DNA from: Microvirga sp.
Lineage (GTDB): Bacteria; Pseudomonadota; Alphaproteobacteria; Rhizobiales; Beijerinckiaceae
Direction of reading: 5' to 3'
Assembly: GCA_031181145.1 (NCBI GenBank)
Contig: JAPSLB010000006.1
Location: forward strand, 1-64,000
Length of the DNA: 64,000 nucleotides
How positions within the stretch are numbered: position 1 is the first letter of the stretch; each line of letters begins with the position of its first letter. Shown here one piece after another: positions 37,435-48,439 of the stretch. Position numbers and translations under genes: made by a program. Below the pieces are notes generated by a model. That model was not told where the DNA came from, did not search any database, and saw nothing but the letters and a program-made list of their open reading frames with translations.

Positions 37435-38577
37435 ATGGTATCGCGCGCGGAACGCTCGGCTTTCAGCGATTGGTGGTGGACTGTCGACCGGCTGCTGCTG
37501 GCGGCGCTTGCCGTTCTCATGCTGGCGGGGCTCGTCTTTCTCATGGCGGGAGGCCCGCCCGTGGCGGAGCGTCTGGGGCTTTCGACCTTCCACTTCGTGA
37601 ACCGCCAGGTGATGTTCCTGGTCCCGGCGCTTCTCATCATGCTGCCGGTGTCGTTCCTCTCCCTTCGCCACATCCGCCGGCTTGCCCTGCTGGTCTATGT
37701 CGGCGGCATGGTGCTGGTCATGCTGGCTTTCCAGTTCGGGCCGGAGATCAAGGGCGCGCATCGTTGGATCATGATCGGGCCGCTCGGCGTTCAGCCGTCC
37801 GAATTCGTGAAGCCCGCCTTTGTGGTTCTCGCCGCCTGGGCCTTCTCCGAAGGGGCGCGGCGTAAGGACATGCCGGGCGCACTTCTTGCGCTGATGATCC
37901 TGCCGGCCACAATCATCCCGCTCATCCTTCAGCCCGATTTCGGCCAGACCATGCTCGTCACCATCGTGTGGTGCGGCCTCTTCTTCGTGGCCGGCCTGCA
38001 CTGGTTCTGGGTGATGGGACTGGGCGGCGCGGGCTTCGTGGGCATCGTCGCTGCCTATGAATTCCTGCCCCACGTGCGCGCCCGTATCGAGCGCTTCCTC
38101 GACAAGGATTCCGGCGATACCTTCCAGGTGGACATGGCCATGGAATCCTTCTCGCGCGGTGGCTGGCTTGGGCGCGGCCCGGGCGAGGGAACGGTCAAAC
38201 GCATCCTGCCCGACGCGCATACCGACTTCATCTTCGCGGTGACGGCGGAGGAGTTCGGCGTCGTCGTATGCCTCGCACTGCTGCTCCTCTTCGCCTTCAT
38301 CGTGCTGCGCGGCCTCATGCTCGCGCGCCGCAGCGAGGACACGTTCAGCCGCCTCGCGGCGACGGGCCTCATTCTCATGTTCGGCCTGCAGGCCGCCATC
38401 AACATGATGGTGAACGTGCATCTCATGCCCGCCAAGGGCATGACGCTGCCCTTCATCTCCTACGGCGGCTCCTCGCTTCTGTCGCTGGCGCTCGGCATGG
38501 GCTTCCTCATCGCGCTCACCCGCCGCCGTCCGCGCGCGGAGATGATGGAGAACTTCAACCAGGATTGGCAGCGTTGA
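37435..38577 (+). CDS. ftsW: Peptidoglycan glycosyltransferase FtsW
   Basis: Multi-TM SEDS protein, KGAHRWIMIGPLGVQPSEFVKPAFV, LPFISYGGSSLLSLALGMGFLIALTRRRP. Confidence 0.95.
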   Translation: MVSRAERSAFSDWWWTVDRLLLAALAVLMLAGLVFLMAGGPPVAERLGLSTFHFVNRQVMFLVPALLIMLPVSFLSLRHIRRLALLVYVGGMVLVMLAFQFGPEIKGAHRWIMIGPLGVQPSEFVKPAFVVLAAWAFSEGARRKDMPGALLALMILPATIIPLILQPDFGQTMLVTIVWCGLFFVAGLHWFWVMGLGGAGFVGIVAAYEFLPHVRARIERFLDKDSGDTFQVDMAMESFSRGGWLGRGPGEGTVKRILPDAHTDFIFAVTAEEFGVVVCLALLLLFAFIVLRGLMLARRSEDTFSRLAATGLILMFGLQAAINMMVNVHLMPAKGMTLPFISYGGSSLLSLALGMGFLIALTRRRPRAEMMENFNQDWQR

Positions 38578-39695
38578 TGAAAGCGCCTCTCATCCTTCTC
38601 GCCGCCGGTGGCACCGGCGGCCATCTCTTCCCGGCCGAGGCGCTGGCCAATGGACTGAAAGCTTCCGGCTGCCGCGTGGTCCTGGCCACAGACAAGCGTG
38701 CCAACGCCTATGCAGGCTCCTTCCCGGCGGATGAGATCATCGAAATCCCCTCCGCGACGCCTTCCGGCCGCTCGGTGCCGAAGATGGCGAAGGCGGCGCT
38801 GCTCCTCGCTCAGGGCACGTTCAAGGCCATGGCGGTCATTCGCCGGCTGAAGCCGGATGCGGTCGTGGGGTTTGGGGGGTATCCCACGGTGCCGCCCATC
38901 CTTGCCGCGTCGCTCCTCAAGGTGCCGACGGCGATCCATGAGGCCAACGGCGTGATGGGCCGAGCCAACCGACTGCTCGCGCGCCGTGCGTCGCTGATCG
39001 CGACAGGCTTTTCCAACATCAAGGGCATTCCGGCGAACGTGCCGGGCCGGGTGATCCAGACCGGAAATCCGATCCGTCCGGCGGTGATGGAGGCGGCCAG
39101 GCAGGCCTATGCGCCTCTCGAGCCGAACGGGAAGATGCGCCTCCTCGTCGTGGGGGGCAGCCAGGGGGCGCGGGTGATGAGCGATGTGGTGCCCCCCGCC
39201 GTCGAGCGTCTGCCGCAGGACCTGCGGGATCGCCTCGTCATCACCCAGCAGGCGAGGGGAGAGGATCTGGAGCGGGTCCGCACCCATTATCGCCGTCTTG
39301 GCGTGGCGTTCGAGGCGGAACCGTTCTTCACGGACCTGCCCAAGCGGCTGGGCGACGCTCATCTCGTGATCTCGCGCTCAGGCGCCTCGACGGTCGCGGA
39401 GCTTGCGGTGATCGGCCGCCCGTCGATCCTGGTGCCCCTGCCGGGCTCCCTCGATCAGGACCAGGCCGCCAATGCTAAAACCCTTGGAGACCTTGGGGCT
39501 GCCATCGTTTGCCCACAAACGGAATTCACCCCTGAGCGCCTCGCGAGCGAGATTCGTTCCTATTTTCAAGATCCTGAACGCTTGACCAAATCCGCCGCCG
39601 CCGCACATAGCGCCAGCATGACGGATGCCGCCGAGCGTCTCGCTCACGCCGTCCTCAACCTGATACATCCTAACAAGAACGGAATGCCTTCATGA
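38577..39695 (+). CDS. murG: UDP-N-acetylglucosamine--N-acetylmuramyl-(pentapeptide) pyrophosphoryl-undecaprenol GlcNAc transferase
   Basis: [72 protein letters not shown]. Confidence 0.95.
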   Translation: MKAPLILLAAGGTGGHLFPAEALANGLKASGCRVVLATDKRANAYAGSFPADEIIEIPSATPSGRSVPKMAKAALLLAQGTFKAMAVIRRLKPDAVVGFGGYPTVPPILAASLLKVPTAIHEANGVMGRANRLLARRASLIATGFSNIKGIPANVPGRVIQTGNPIRPAVMEAARQAYAPLEPNGKMRLLVVGGSQGARVMSDVVPPAVERLPQDLRDRLVITQQARGEDLERVRTHYRRLGVAFEAEPFFTDLPKRLGDAHLVISRSGASTVAELAVIGRPSILVPLPGSLDQDQAANAKTLGDLGAAIVCPQTEFTPERLASEIRSYFQDPERLTKSAAAAHSASMTDAAERLAHAVLNLIHPNKNGMPS

Positions 39696-41107
39696 AACTG
39701 CCGCCGAAGCTAGGTCCCATTCACTTCATCGGTATCGGCGGCATCGGCATGTCGGGCATCGCCGAGGTCATGCACAATCTGGGCTACACGGTTCAGGGGT
39801 CTGATGCGGCCGACAACTACAACGTCCGGCGCCTGGCCGATAAAGGCATTAAAACCTTCATCGGTCATAAGGCCGAGAACGTGGAGGAAGCCGAGATTGT
39901 CGTGGTCTCCACCGCGATCAAGCGCGACAACCCGGAACTGGCCGTCGCCCGCGAGAAGCGCCTGCCGGTCGTACGCCGCGCCGAGATGCTCGCCGAACTC
40001 ATGCGCTTCAAGTCCTGCGTCGCGGTGGCCGGCACCCATGGCAAGACGACGACGACCTCCCTCGTCGCGACGCTCCTCGACGCTGGCGGCCTGGATCCGA
40101 CCGTCATCAACGGCGGCATCATCAATGCCTATGGCACCAATGCCCGCATGGGCGACGGCCAGTGGATGGTGGTGGAGGCGGACGAGTCCGACGGTACTTT
40201 CCTCAAGCTGCCGGCCGATGTCGCCATCGTGACCAACATCGACGCCGAGCATCTCGATCACTTCGGCACCTACGACGCGATCAAGGAAGCGTTCCGCTCC
40301 TTCATCGATTCGATCCCGTTCTACGGCTTCGCCGTGATGTGCATCGATCACCCGACGGTGCAGGATCTCGTCGGTCGCATCGAAGACAGACGAATCATCA
40401 CCTATGGCGAAAACCCCCAGGCCGATGTGCGCCTGATGGACGTGGATTCGCGCGGCGGTCAGAACCACTTCCGCGTCATGATCCGCGACCGGCGCCCCGG
40501 TTTCCGGCTCGAACTAGAAGACCTCGTTCTGCCCATGCCCGGCGCGCACAACGCCCTCAACGCGACGGCGGCAATCGCCGTCGCGCATGAACTCGGCGTT
40601 TCGCCCGACGCGATCCGCAAGGCGCTTGCGGGCTTCGGCGGCGTGAAGCGCCGCTTCACCCGCACGGGCGAGTGGAACGGCGTCACGGTCTTCGACGATT
40701 ACGGCCACCATCCCATCGAGATCGCGGCCGTCCTGAAGGCCGCGCGCGCCTCGACGGACGGCCAGGTGATCGCCGTCGTACAGCCGCACCGCTATTCGCG
40801 CCTGTCGTCGCTGTTCGACCAGTTCTGCACCTGCTTCAATGATGCGGATTCCGTCATCGTCGCCCCGGTCTATGCGGCAGGCGAGCAGCCCATCCCCGGC
40901 GCCGACCGCGACGCGCTCGTCTCGGGTCTGAAGGCGCGCGGCCACCGCAACGTGATGGCGCTTGAGAAGTCCGAGGATCTCGCGGGCCTCATCAAGGGAG
41001 TCGCGAAGCCGGGAGATTACGTGATCTGCCTTGGTGCCGGGAACATCACGCAATGGGCCTACGCTCTGCCGGGCGAGCTCGATGCGCTGGGTGAGAAGGC
41101 GGCTTGA
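39692..41107 (+). CDS. murC: UDP-N-acetylmuramate--L-alanine ligase
   Basis: [62 protein letters not shown]. Confidence 0.96.
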   Translation: MKLPPKLGPIHFIGIGGIGMSGIAEVMHNLGYTVQGSDAADNYNVRRLADKGIKTFIGHKAENVEEAEIVVVSTAIKRDNPELAVAREKRLPVVRRAEMLAELMRFKSCVAVAGTHGKTTTTSLVATLLDAGGLDPTVINGGIINAYGTNARMGDGQWMVVEADESDGTFLKLPADVAIVTNIDAEHLDHFGTYDAIKEAFRSFIDSIPFYGFAVMCIDHPTVQDLVGRIEDRRIITYGENPQADVRLMDVDSRGGQNHFRVMIRDRRPGFRLELEDLVLPMPGAHNALNATAAIAVAHELGVSPDAIRKALAGFGGVKRRFTRTGEWNGVTVFDDYGHHPIEIAAVLKAARASTDGQVIAVVQPHRYSRLSSLFDQFCTCFNDADSVIVAPVYAAGEQPIPGADRDALVSGLKARGHRNVMALEKSEDLAGLIKGVAKPGDYVICLGAGNITQWAYALPGELDALGEKAA

Positions 41108-42027
41108 TGTTCGCGGACATCACTCCCGACCTGAAGGCCGCGATGCCGGAACTACGCGGCAAGCTGGAGGCCAATGCGCCGACGGCGCCGCTCTCCTGGT
41201 TCCGGACGGGCGGTCCCGCACAGGTGCTGTTCACGCCCGCCGACATGCCGGATCTCGCCTATTTCCTGCCGCGTCTCGACCCGCAGGTGCCTGTGCTCGT
41301 CGTGGGCTTGGGCTCCAACCTGCTCATCCGCGACGGCGGTTGGAAAGGAGTCGTGATCCGCTTGGGCAAAGGCTTTGCCGAAGTCGCCGTTGAACCGGGC
41401 CTGCGTGTCCGCGCCGGTGCCGGCGCGCCCGACGTGAAGGTGGCGCGCGCAGCGGCGGAGGCGGGTATTGCGGGCCTCTCGTTCCTGCGCGGCATTCCCG
41501 GCGCCATCGGCGGGGCGCTGCGCATGAACGGCGGTGCCTATGGGGGCGAGACGAAGGACGTGCTCGTCGAGGCCAGGGGGGTGACCCGCAATGGTGAGCT
41601 GGTGTCTTTCACCAATGCGCAGATGGGCTTCACCTATCGCCATTCGAGCGTGCCGGACGACGTGATTTTCACCGAGGCGTTGTTCGAGGGCCGCGCCGGC
41701 AATCCGGACGAGATCCTGGCCGAGATGAACGCCATCACGGAGGCGCGCTCCTCCACGCAGCCGGTCAACACCCGTACGGGCGGTTCGACCTTCAAGAACC
41801 CCCCGGGCCGAAAGGCCTGGGAGCTGATCGACGCCGCCGGCTGCCGCGGCTTGAGGATCGGGGATGCGCAGGTCTCCGAGATGCACTGCAACTTCCTGAT
41901 CAACCACGGCTCCGCCACGGCCGCCGATATCGAGAAACTCGGCGAGGAAGTGCGCCGCCGGGTTCTCGAGATGTCGGGCGTGGAGCTCGAATGGGAGATC
42001 AGGCGGGTCGGTCTTTCTCGGGAATAG
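41107..42027 (+). CDS. murB: UDP-N-acetylenolpyruvoylglucosamine reductase
   Basis: [77 protein letters not shown]. Confidence 0.95.
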   Translation: MFADITPDLKAAMPELRGKLEANAPTAPLSWFRTGGPAQVLFTPADMPDLAYFLPRLDPQVPVLVVGLGSNLLIRDGGWKGVVIRLGKGFAEVAVEPGLRVRAGAGAPDVKVARAAAEAGIAGLSFLRGIPGAIGGALRMNGGAYGGETKDVLVEARGVTRNGELVSFTNAQMGFTYRHSSVPDDVIFTEALFEGRAGNPDEILAEMNAITEARSSTQPVNTRTGGSTFKNPPGRKAWELIDAAGCRGLRIGDAQVSEMHCNFLINHGSATAADIEKLGEEVRRRVLEMSGVELEWEIRRVGLSRE

Positions 42028-42092
42028 TCCCGAATCACTTTGTTAACGTCCGGCTGTTTCACTGGGGCCGGCTGCAGTTCGAGGAGCATGTC

Positions 42093-43016
42093 ATGGCCAA
42101 GCACGTTGCCGTTCTCTATGGCGGCTGGTCCGCTGAGCGCGAGGTTAGCCTGGCCACCGGGCGGGCCTGCTGCAAGGCTCTCGAAGAGCAGGGGTACAAA
42201 GTCACCCCCATCGACGTGCAGCCCGACATCGCCACCGTGCTCCAGGCCGTCGCTCCCGATGTGGTGTTCAATGCCCTTCACGGCCGTGTCGGCGAGGACG
42301 GCACGATCCAGGGACTTCTGGAGATTCTCCAGATCCCCTACACCCATTCGGGCGTACTCGCCTCGGCTCTGGCCATGCAGAAGGACAAGGCCAAGGTCGT
42401 CATGGCGGCTGCCGGGGTGCCCGTGCCGAAGGGAATGGTCGTTAACAGACTGGAGGCGGCCAAAAGCCACGTTCTGCCGGCTCCCTATGTGATTAAGCCG
42501 GTGAGCGAGGGCTCCTCCGTGGGCGTCATCATCGTTCGCGAGGACCGTTCCCACCCGCCTCAGGAGCTTCTCAGGGAAGACTGGGCCTTCGGCGAGCAAG
42601 TCCTTGTGGAGTCTTATGTTGCTGGCCGGGAGCTGACCTGCGCGGTCATGGGCGACAAGGCGCTCGGGGTCATCGATATCCGTCCGGCGACCGGCGTCTT
42701 CTACGACTATGACGCAAAGTATGTGAAGGGCGGCTCCATTCACGTGCTGCCGGCAGAAATTAAACCGAATATTTACCAAAAGGTCCAAGAGTTGGCGTTA
42801 ACGGCGCATCAAGCGCTCGGCTGCAGGGGAATCAGCCGCGCCGACTTGCGGTACGACGACACGCCCGGAGGATCCGGGGAGCTCGTCGTCCTGGAGGTCA
42901 ACACGCAACCCGGCATGACCGAGACGAGCTTGGTGCCAGAAATCGCAGCCCATGCGGGCTACAGTTTTGGCGAGCTTGTGCAATGGATGGTGGAGGACGC
43001 TACCTGCAATCGATGA
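42093..43016 (+). CDS. ddl: D-alanine--D-alanine ligase
   Basis: VAVLYGGWSAEREVSLATGRACCKALEEQGYKV, VFNALHGRVGEDGTIQGLLEI, VLEVNTQPGMTETSLVPE. Confidence 0.95.
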   Translation: MAKHVAVLYGGWSAEREVSLATGRACCKALEEQGYKVTPIDVQPDIATVLQAVAPDVVFNALHGRVGEDGTIQGLLEILQIPYTHSGVLASALAMQKDKAKVVMAAAGVPVPKGMVVNRLEAAKSHVLPAPYVIKPVSEGSSVGVIIVREDRSHPPQELLREDWAFGEQVLVESYVAGRELTCAVMGDKALGVIDIRPATGVFYDYDAKYVKGGSIHVLPAEIKPNIYQKVQELALTAHQALGCRGISRADLRYDDTPGGSGELVVLEVNTQPGMTETSLVPEIAAHAGYSFGELVQWMVEDATCNR

Positions 43017-43945
43017 CGGCCTATCCGGCCGCCGTTGTTGCGACGCGCGCTGCCTCCGACAGGCAGCCCCCCCGAATCAGAAAGTTCTTCGGCTCCTCGC
43101 GGAGCGTCCGGCGTCGTTCCTCGGGCATTTCTCTCGAGAAGCGCATCCCCCGCTACCTTGGCACCTGGCTCACCCTGGGTTTCCTCTCGGGCGTCGTGAG
43201 CCTCGGCCTCTGGCAGGGAGGCCATCTCGATAGCTTCATCCGCGAGCACGGTCAGCCGCATCACGCCCTGGCCCGTGCGCTCGGGCTCGGGCTGGAGAGC
43301 ATCACGATTTCCGGAATCGCCGAGATGCGCGAGACCGAGGTCCTGGCGGCTGGCGGGCTCGATTCCAAGCTGTCTCTGCCCTTTCTCGACGTGAATGAGC
43401 TTCGCGAGCGTCTCGAGCGCGTTCCGATGATTGAAAGCGCCACCGTGCGCAAGCTCTATCCCAACGAGCTCGTGATCACGCTCGCCGAGCGCCGGCCCTA
43501 TGCCATCTGGCAGAACAACGGTGAACTCTTCGTCATCGCCTCGGACGGCACCGTGGTCGACCTGATGCAGGACGAGCGCTACATCAATCTCCCCTTCGTG
43601 GTGGGCGAGCATGCCAATGTCCGGAGCAAGGAGTATTTCGCGCTGCTCGACGCCGCCGGTCCGCTCAGGGAGCGTATTCGCGCCGGCACTCTCGTGGCCG
43701 GTCGCCGCTGGACGCTCAAGATGGACAACGGCATGGACGTGCGCCTCCCGGAGAAGGGGGCCGCCGATGCGCTGGCCCGTCTTGTGAAGCTCGAAAACGA
43801 ACAGAAGATTTTGGAAAAGGACGTGCTCGCGATCGATCTGCGCATGGCTGATCGCATCGTGGTGCGTCTCACGGAGGAGGCGGCTCTGGCCCGCGCCGAG
43901 TCGCTCAAGAAGAAACCGATGCGCGGCAAGGGGGTCGATACATGA
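43013..43945 (+). CDS. ftsQ: Cell division protein FtsQ
   Basis: N-terminal TM, POTRA-like ITISGIAEMRETEVLAA...ERVPMIESATVRKLYPNELVITLAERRPYAIWQ; ATGA overlap with ddl. Confidence 0.93.
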   Translation: MTAYPAAVVATRAASDRQPPRIRKFFGSSRSVRRRSSGISLEKRIPRYLGTWLTLGFLSGVVSLGLWQGGHLDSFIREHGQPHHALARALGLGLESITISGIAEMRETEVLAAGGLDSKLSLPFLDVNELRERLERVPMIESATVRKLYPNELVITLAERRPYAIWQNNGELFVIASDGTVVDLMQDERYINLPFVVGEHANVRSKEYFALLDAAGPLRERIRAGTLVAGRRWTLKMDNGMDVRLPEKGAADALARLVKLENEQKILEKDVLAIDLRMADRIVVRLTEEAALARAESLKKKPMRGKGVDT

Positions 43946-45264
43946 GTCTCTCGGGTCACGGGCTAACGCCGCGTCTCAAGCCTTTGTCCGCGCGCAAGAG
44001 CGCCATTCTCTCGGTTCTCGATATCGGAACGAGCAAGGTGGTCTGCGTCGTGGCGGAGCTGAAGCCGTCCGATGAAGTCGAATCGCTGCGCAGCCGCACC
44101 CACGTGGCGCGCATCCTCGGCATCGGCCATCAGCGCTCCGCGGGCTTGAAGGGCGGCGTCGTCGTTGATTTGGAAGCGGCTGAAACCTCTATCCGCCAGG
44201 CCGTTCACGCGGCCGAGCGGATGGCGAAGGTAGAAATCCAGTCGGTGATTGTGAACCTCACCGGCGGCCGTCTCGCCTCCGAGCATTTCGAGGCACATGT
44301 TCCGGTGCGCGGCGCCGTCAACGACGGCGACGTTCATCGTGTGCTCGATGCGGCTTCGTCTTACGATCTGCGCCGGGGCAGGGCGGTTCTTCATGCGCTT
44401 CCGACGGGTTTCTCGCTCGATGCGCAGAACCACATCGTCGATCCCGCCGGCATGATCGGCGAGCAGCTCGGCGTCGATCTGCATGTGGTCACCACGGAGA
44501 CCGCCGCAGCACGCAATCTCATGTTGGCGGTCGAGCGCTGCCATCTCGGCGTCGAGGCGGTGATCGCATCTCCCTATGCCTCGGGCCTATCGGCTCTCGT
44601 GGACGATGAGGCGGACATGGGCTGCGCCGTCGTCGACATGGGCGCGGGCACCACGAGCGTAGGTATCTTCTCCAACGGGCATCTCGTGCACACGGATGCC
44701 ATTGCCGTCGGCGGTCATCACGTGACCATGGATATCGCGCGCGGTCTCACGACCCGCGTCTCCGCCGCCGAACGGCTCAAGACCCTCTACGGCTCCGCGA
44801 TCACGTCGAGCGCGGATGACCGGGACATGATCGCGGTGCCCCAGGTCGATGAGGATGAACGTGACGTTCCGAACCATCTGCCGAAGTCTCACCTCGTTCG
44901 CATCATCAAGCCGCGGGTCGAGGAAATCCTCGAACTCGTGCGCGATCGCCTGAAGGGCGCGGGCTTCGCGGCCCAAGCCGGACGGCGCGTCGTGCTGACG
45001 GGTGGCGCAAGCCAGCTCGTCGGGCTGCCGGAAACGGCACGCCGCATCCTGCAGGGCCAAGTTCGTGTCGGGCGTCCGCTCGGCATCAAGGGCCTGCCTG
45101 AGGCGGCGAAGGGTCCCGCCTTTTCGGCGGTGGTCGGCCTCCTGGTTTATCCCCAGGTGGCGCACATCGAGTATTTCGAGCCGCGCTCGGGCGGCTTGTT
45201 CCAGAGTACGGGAACCGACGGCTACCTCTCGCGGGTGAGCCGGTGGATTCGCGATAGTTTTTAA
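43942..45264 (+). CDS. ftsA: Cell division protein FtsA
   Basis: ILSVLDIGTSKVVCVVAEL, LGIGHQRSAGLKGGVVVDLEAAETSIRQAV, VVDMGAGTTSVGIF, VVLTGGASQLVGL. Confidence 0.95.
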   Translation: MSLSGHGLTPRLKPLSARKSAILSVLDIGTSKVVCVVAELKPSDEVESLRSRTHVARILGIGHQRSAGLKGGVVVDLEAAETSIRQAVHAAERMAKVEIQSVIVNLTGGRLASEHFEAHVPVRGAVNDGDVHRVLDAASSYDLRRGRAVLHALPTGFSLDAQNHIVDPAGMIGEQLGVDLHVVTTETAAARNLMLAVERCHLGVEAVIASPYASGLSALVDDEADMGCAVVDMGAGTTSVGIFSNGHLVHTDAIAVGGHHVTMDIARGLTTRVSAAERLKTLYGSAITSSADDRDMIAVPQVDEDERDVPNHLPKSHLVRIIKPRVEEILELVRDRLKGAGFAAQAGRRVVLTGGASQLVGLPETARRILQGQVRVGRPLGIKGLPEAAKGPAFSAVVGLLVYPQVAHIEYFEPRSGGLFQSTGTDGYLSRVSRWIRDSF

Positions 45265-45367
45265 AGCGTAACGTGATGGCGCGGCGGGTCATCGCGGGAG
45301 TTCAAAGTCAACAAGGGTAAGCGTCGGCCAAACGCTGTCAGTCTAAAAGGCCAAAGAGGCACAGGTC

Positions 45368-47047
45368 ATGGCAATCAATCAGCAAGCTCCGGACATCCGG
45401 GAACTCAAGCCGCACATCACTGTCTTCGGTGTCGGCGGCGCCGGCGGGAACGCCGTGAACAACATGATCGAGTCCGGTCTGGAGGGCGTCGAGTTCGTGG
45501 TGTCGAACACCGACGCGCAGGCGCTGGCCTCCTCCAAGGCCCCGCGCGTGATCCAAATGGGCATCCAGGTCACCGAAGGCCTCGGCGCGGGTTCTCAGCC
45601 GGAAGTCGGCCGCGCAGCCGCTGAAGAGGTGATCGACGAGATCCGCGATCAGCTCGCCGGTTCTCACATGGTGTTCATCACCGCCGGCATGGGCGGCGGC
45701 ACCGGCACGGGCGCAGCTCCCGTCGTGGCCCGCGCCGCCCGCGAGCTCGGCATCCTCACGGTCGGCGTCGTCACGAAGCCGTTCCAGTTCGAGGGCGTGC
45801 GCCGCATGCGTCTCGCGGAGGCCGGCATCGCCGAGCTGCAGCAGGCCGTCGATACCCTGATCGTCATCCCGAACCAGAACCTCTTCCGTGTCGCTACCGA
45901 GAAGACCACCTTCGCCGACGCCTTCGCGATGGCCGACCAAGTGCTCTATTCGGGCGTGGCCTGCATCACCGACCTGATGGTGAAGGAAGGTCTCATCAAC
46001 CTCGACTTCGCCGACGTGCGCTCGGTCATGCGCGGCATGGGCAAGGCCATGATGGGCACGGGCGAGGCTTCCGGCGAGAAGCGCGCGATCCGCGCCGCCG
46101 AGGCCGCCATCGCCAACCCGCTCCTCGACGACGTGTCCATGAAGGGTGCCCGCGGCCTGCTGATCTCGATCACGGGCGGCAACGACCTCACCCTCTACGA
46201 ACTCGACGAGGCCGCCACCCGCATCCGCGAGGAAGTGGACCAGGACGCCAATATCATTCTCGGCGCCACCTTTGACGAGAGCCTGGAGGGCATCATCCGC
46301 GTCTCCGTCGTTGCGACCGGCATCGATCACGCCCTGACGGAGAATTCCGGCGATCTCTCCGCCACCGAGCAGCGGATCTCCGAGGTCGCCGAGCGCCTGC
46401 GGGCCGAGGCCCGAGCCCGCGCTACGCAGAGCCAGGCCACTCCCACCTCTCGCGCCACCGCCCAGGCCGAACCGGCGAAGACGGCTCAGGTTCTGGCCGA
46501 GGCGCACCCGGTCCTGACCTCAGCTTCCGCCGCTGTTCCCCAGGCCGTGGAGCCGGCTCCGCAACCCGTGGTCCGCGACGACGTGATCCTGACCCCGGCC
46601 CAGCCCAAGCCTGCCATGGCCTATGAGGCTCCGGCTCCCCAGCAGCCCGTCTATGACGAGCCCGTCGCGGACGAGAGCTTCATCCCGCCGCAGGCGGAGC
46701 GCGCTATGCGCCCGGCGCGGATGCCCCGGATCGACGAGCTGCCGATCCCGGCTCAGAACCAGATCCGCGCCAGCCGTGGCGAGATCGACCCGGTTCAGGA
46801 GCACAAGCCATCTCTGATTCAGCGCCTGGCCACCATAGGCTTCGGCCGCCGCGAGGAGCCCCAGCACGCCCCAGTGGAACCGGCTCCACGTCAGGAGGCT
46901 CCGCGCCAGCAGATGTCCCCGGTACATGCCGAGTACGCCCGCCGTCCGGCGCCTCAGGCGCAGCGTCCCGCTCACGCTCCGTCCCAGCGGGGCACGGAGG
47001 ACGACCAGCTGGAGATTCCCGCCTTCCTCCGCCGCCAGGCCAACTAA
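45368..47047 (+). CDS. ftsZ: Cell division protein FtsZ
   Basis: [33 protein letters not shown] tubulin signature, long P/A/Q-rich linker, C-terminal [12 protein letters not shown]. Confidence 0.97.
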   Translation: MAINQQAPDIRELKPHITVFGVGGAGGNAVNNMIESGLEGVEFVVSNTDAQALASSKAPRVIQMGIQVTEGLGAGSQPEVGRAAAEEVIDEIRDQLAGSHMVFITAGMGGGTGTGAAPVVARAARELGILTVGVVTKPFQFEGVRRMRLAEAGIAELQQAVDTLIVIPNQNLFRVATEKTTFADAFAMADQVLYSGVACITDLMVKEGLINLDFADVRSVMRGMGKAMMGTGEASGEKRAIRAAEAAIANPLLDDVSMKGARGLLISITGGNDLTLYELDEAATRIREEVDQDANIILGATFDESLEGIIRVSVVATGIDHALTENSGDLSATEQRISEVAERLRAEARARATQSQATPTSRATAQAEPAKTAQVLAEAHPVLTSASAAVPQAVEPAPQPVVRDDVILTPAQPKPAMAYEAPAPQQPVYDEPVADESFIPPQAERAMRPARMPRIDELPIPAQNQIRASRGEIDPVQEHKPSLIQRLATIGFGRREEPQHAPVEPAPRQEAPRQQMSPVHAEYARRPAPQAQRPAHAPSQRGTEDDQLEIPAFLRRQAN

Positions 47048-47071
47048 GCCAGTTTGAACTATTACAAAGTA

Positions 47072-47105
47072 AGACCCCGGCCGCGCCTGCGGCCGGGGTC
47101 TTTTT
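47072..47105 (+). terminator. Rho-independent terminator after ftsZ
   Basis: agaccccggccg-cgcctg-cggccggggtctttttac: GC-rich stem with T5 tail. Confidence 0.9.
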
Positions 47106-47120
47106 ACGTAAAGTCATTTG

Positions 47121-47135
47121 TTAACAAGAACTTAA
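47121..47135. promoter_or_regulatory. CtrA-like binding box (TTAA-N7-TTAA)
   Basis: ttaa-caagaac-ttaa in an AT-rich island between the ftsZ terminator and lpxC. Confidence 0.5.
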
Positions 47136-47315
47136 AAATTGCCGAGTTTGTAACAGATCGTAAAAAAGCGTGATTTGGCCTAGCTGGGGAGGGCGACTAT
47201 GTTCCCCTTGTCGAAAGGGCGAGGTCCACTTCGATCCCGCCGGTCAAAACAGTTACAGCGAACGCATCGCGCAGCGGTTCTCAAAAGCGGCGATCAGGTT
47301 CGAGGTCCAAAGATA

Positions 47316-48260
47316 ATGAAGCAAAGCCATCAAACCACGCTCCGCGCCGCCGTCACGCTCGTAGGCATCGGCGTCCATTCCGGGGACGAGGTGAAGATGA
47401 TCCTCCACCCGGCTGAGGTGAATCATGGTATTGCTTTCCTCCGCACCGGCCTGCCGGGCGGCCTGGACCGCCTGATCGACGCCCGCCACCTCGCGGTGAC
47501 CGCGACCGAACTCTGCACCGTGATCGGCGACCGCGACAGCGGGGCCGTCGCGACCATCGAGCACCTCATGGCCGCCCTCACGGGTCTTGGTGTCGACAAC
47601 GTGCTCGTCGAGATCGACGGGCCGGAGGTGCCGATCCTCGACGGTAGTTCGGCTCCCTTCATCGATGCCGTCGACCAGGTCGGCATCGTGACCCAGGGCG
47701 CGACCCGCCGCTATCTCAAGGTCCTCAAGCCGGTCCGTGTGGCGCAGGGCAAGGCTTTCGCCGAGCTCCTCCCGAATGAGCGCGCCTTCCGCCTCGATGT
47801 GGAAATCGACTTCCCCACCCCTGTGATCGGCCGGCAGCGCAAGGCCGTCGATCTCAGTCCCTCCGTGTTCCGCCGCGAGATCTCCCGGGCCCGCACCTTC
47901 GGCTTCATGCGGGACGTAGAGAAGCTCTGGACCGCCGGCTTCGCCCTCGGCGCCTCGCTCGAGAACACGGTCGCCATCGGGGACGACGGCATCATGAATC
48001 CCGAGGGCCTGCGCTACAGTGACGAGTTCGTGCGCCACAAGCTGCTCGACGCGGTGGGCGACCTTTCCCTGGCCGGCCTGCCGCTGCTCGGCACCTATCG
48101 CTCCTACTGCGGCGGCCACCGTCTGAACTTCTCCGTGCTGGAGGCCCTGTTCTCGAGCCGCTCGAACTACACCATCGTGGATGCGGTTCCTCGCCGCGAG
48201 ACGGCCTATGCGGACGTGAGCAACGCGGCCATGACGGCCTTCGTATCCGAGGTCCACTGA
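47316..48260 (+). CDS. lpxC: UDP-3-O-acyl-N-acetylglucosamine deacetylase
   Basis: QTTLRAAVTLVGIGVHSGDEVKMILHPAEVNHGIAFLRT, TIEHLMAALTGLGVDNVLVEIDGPEVPILDGSSAPF, RHKLLDAVGDLSLAGLPLLG. Confidence 0.95.
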   Translation: MKQSHQTTLRAAVTLVGIGVHSGDEVKMILHPAEVNHGIAFLRTGLPGGLDRLIDARHLAVTATELCTVIGDRDSGAVATIEHLMAALTGLGVDNVLVEIDGPEVPILDGSSAPFIDAVDQVGIVTQGATRRYLKVLKPVRVAQGKAFAELLPNERAFRLDVEIDFPTPVIGRQRKAVDLSPSVFRREISRARTFGFMRDVEKLWTAGFALGASLENTVAIGDDGIMNPEGLRYSDEFVRHKLLDAVGDLSLAGLPLLGTYRSYCGGHRLNFSVLEALFSSRSNYTIVDAVPRRETAYADVSNAAMTAFVSEVH

Positions 48261-48439
48261 GGCCTTCCTGTCCAGAAGACGCACCAAGCGCCCTTTGGCC
48301 GCATGATTTCAGGCGCCTTTGCTCCATCCATGTGGGTAAAGCCCTTCGGATGGGGTTGGCTCTTGCCCCCCGCATAGGTTAAAGAACCTCGGTGCATCGT
48401 CAAAAATCACCAGGCACGGATTTTGGAGGACCGCGAAGC

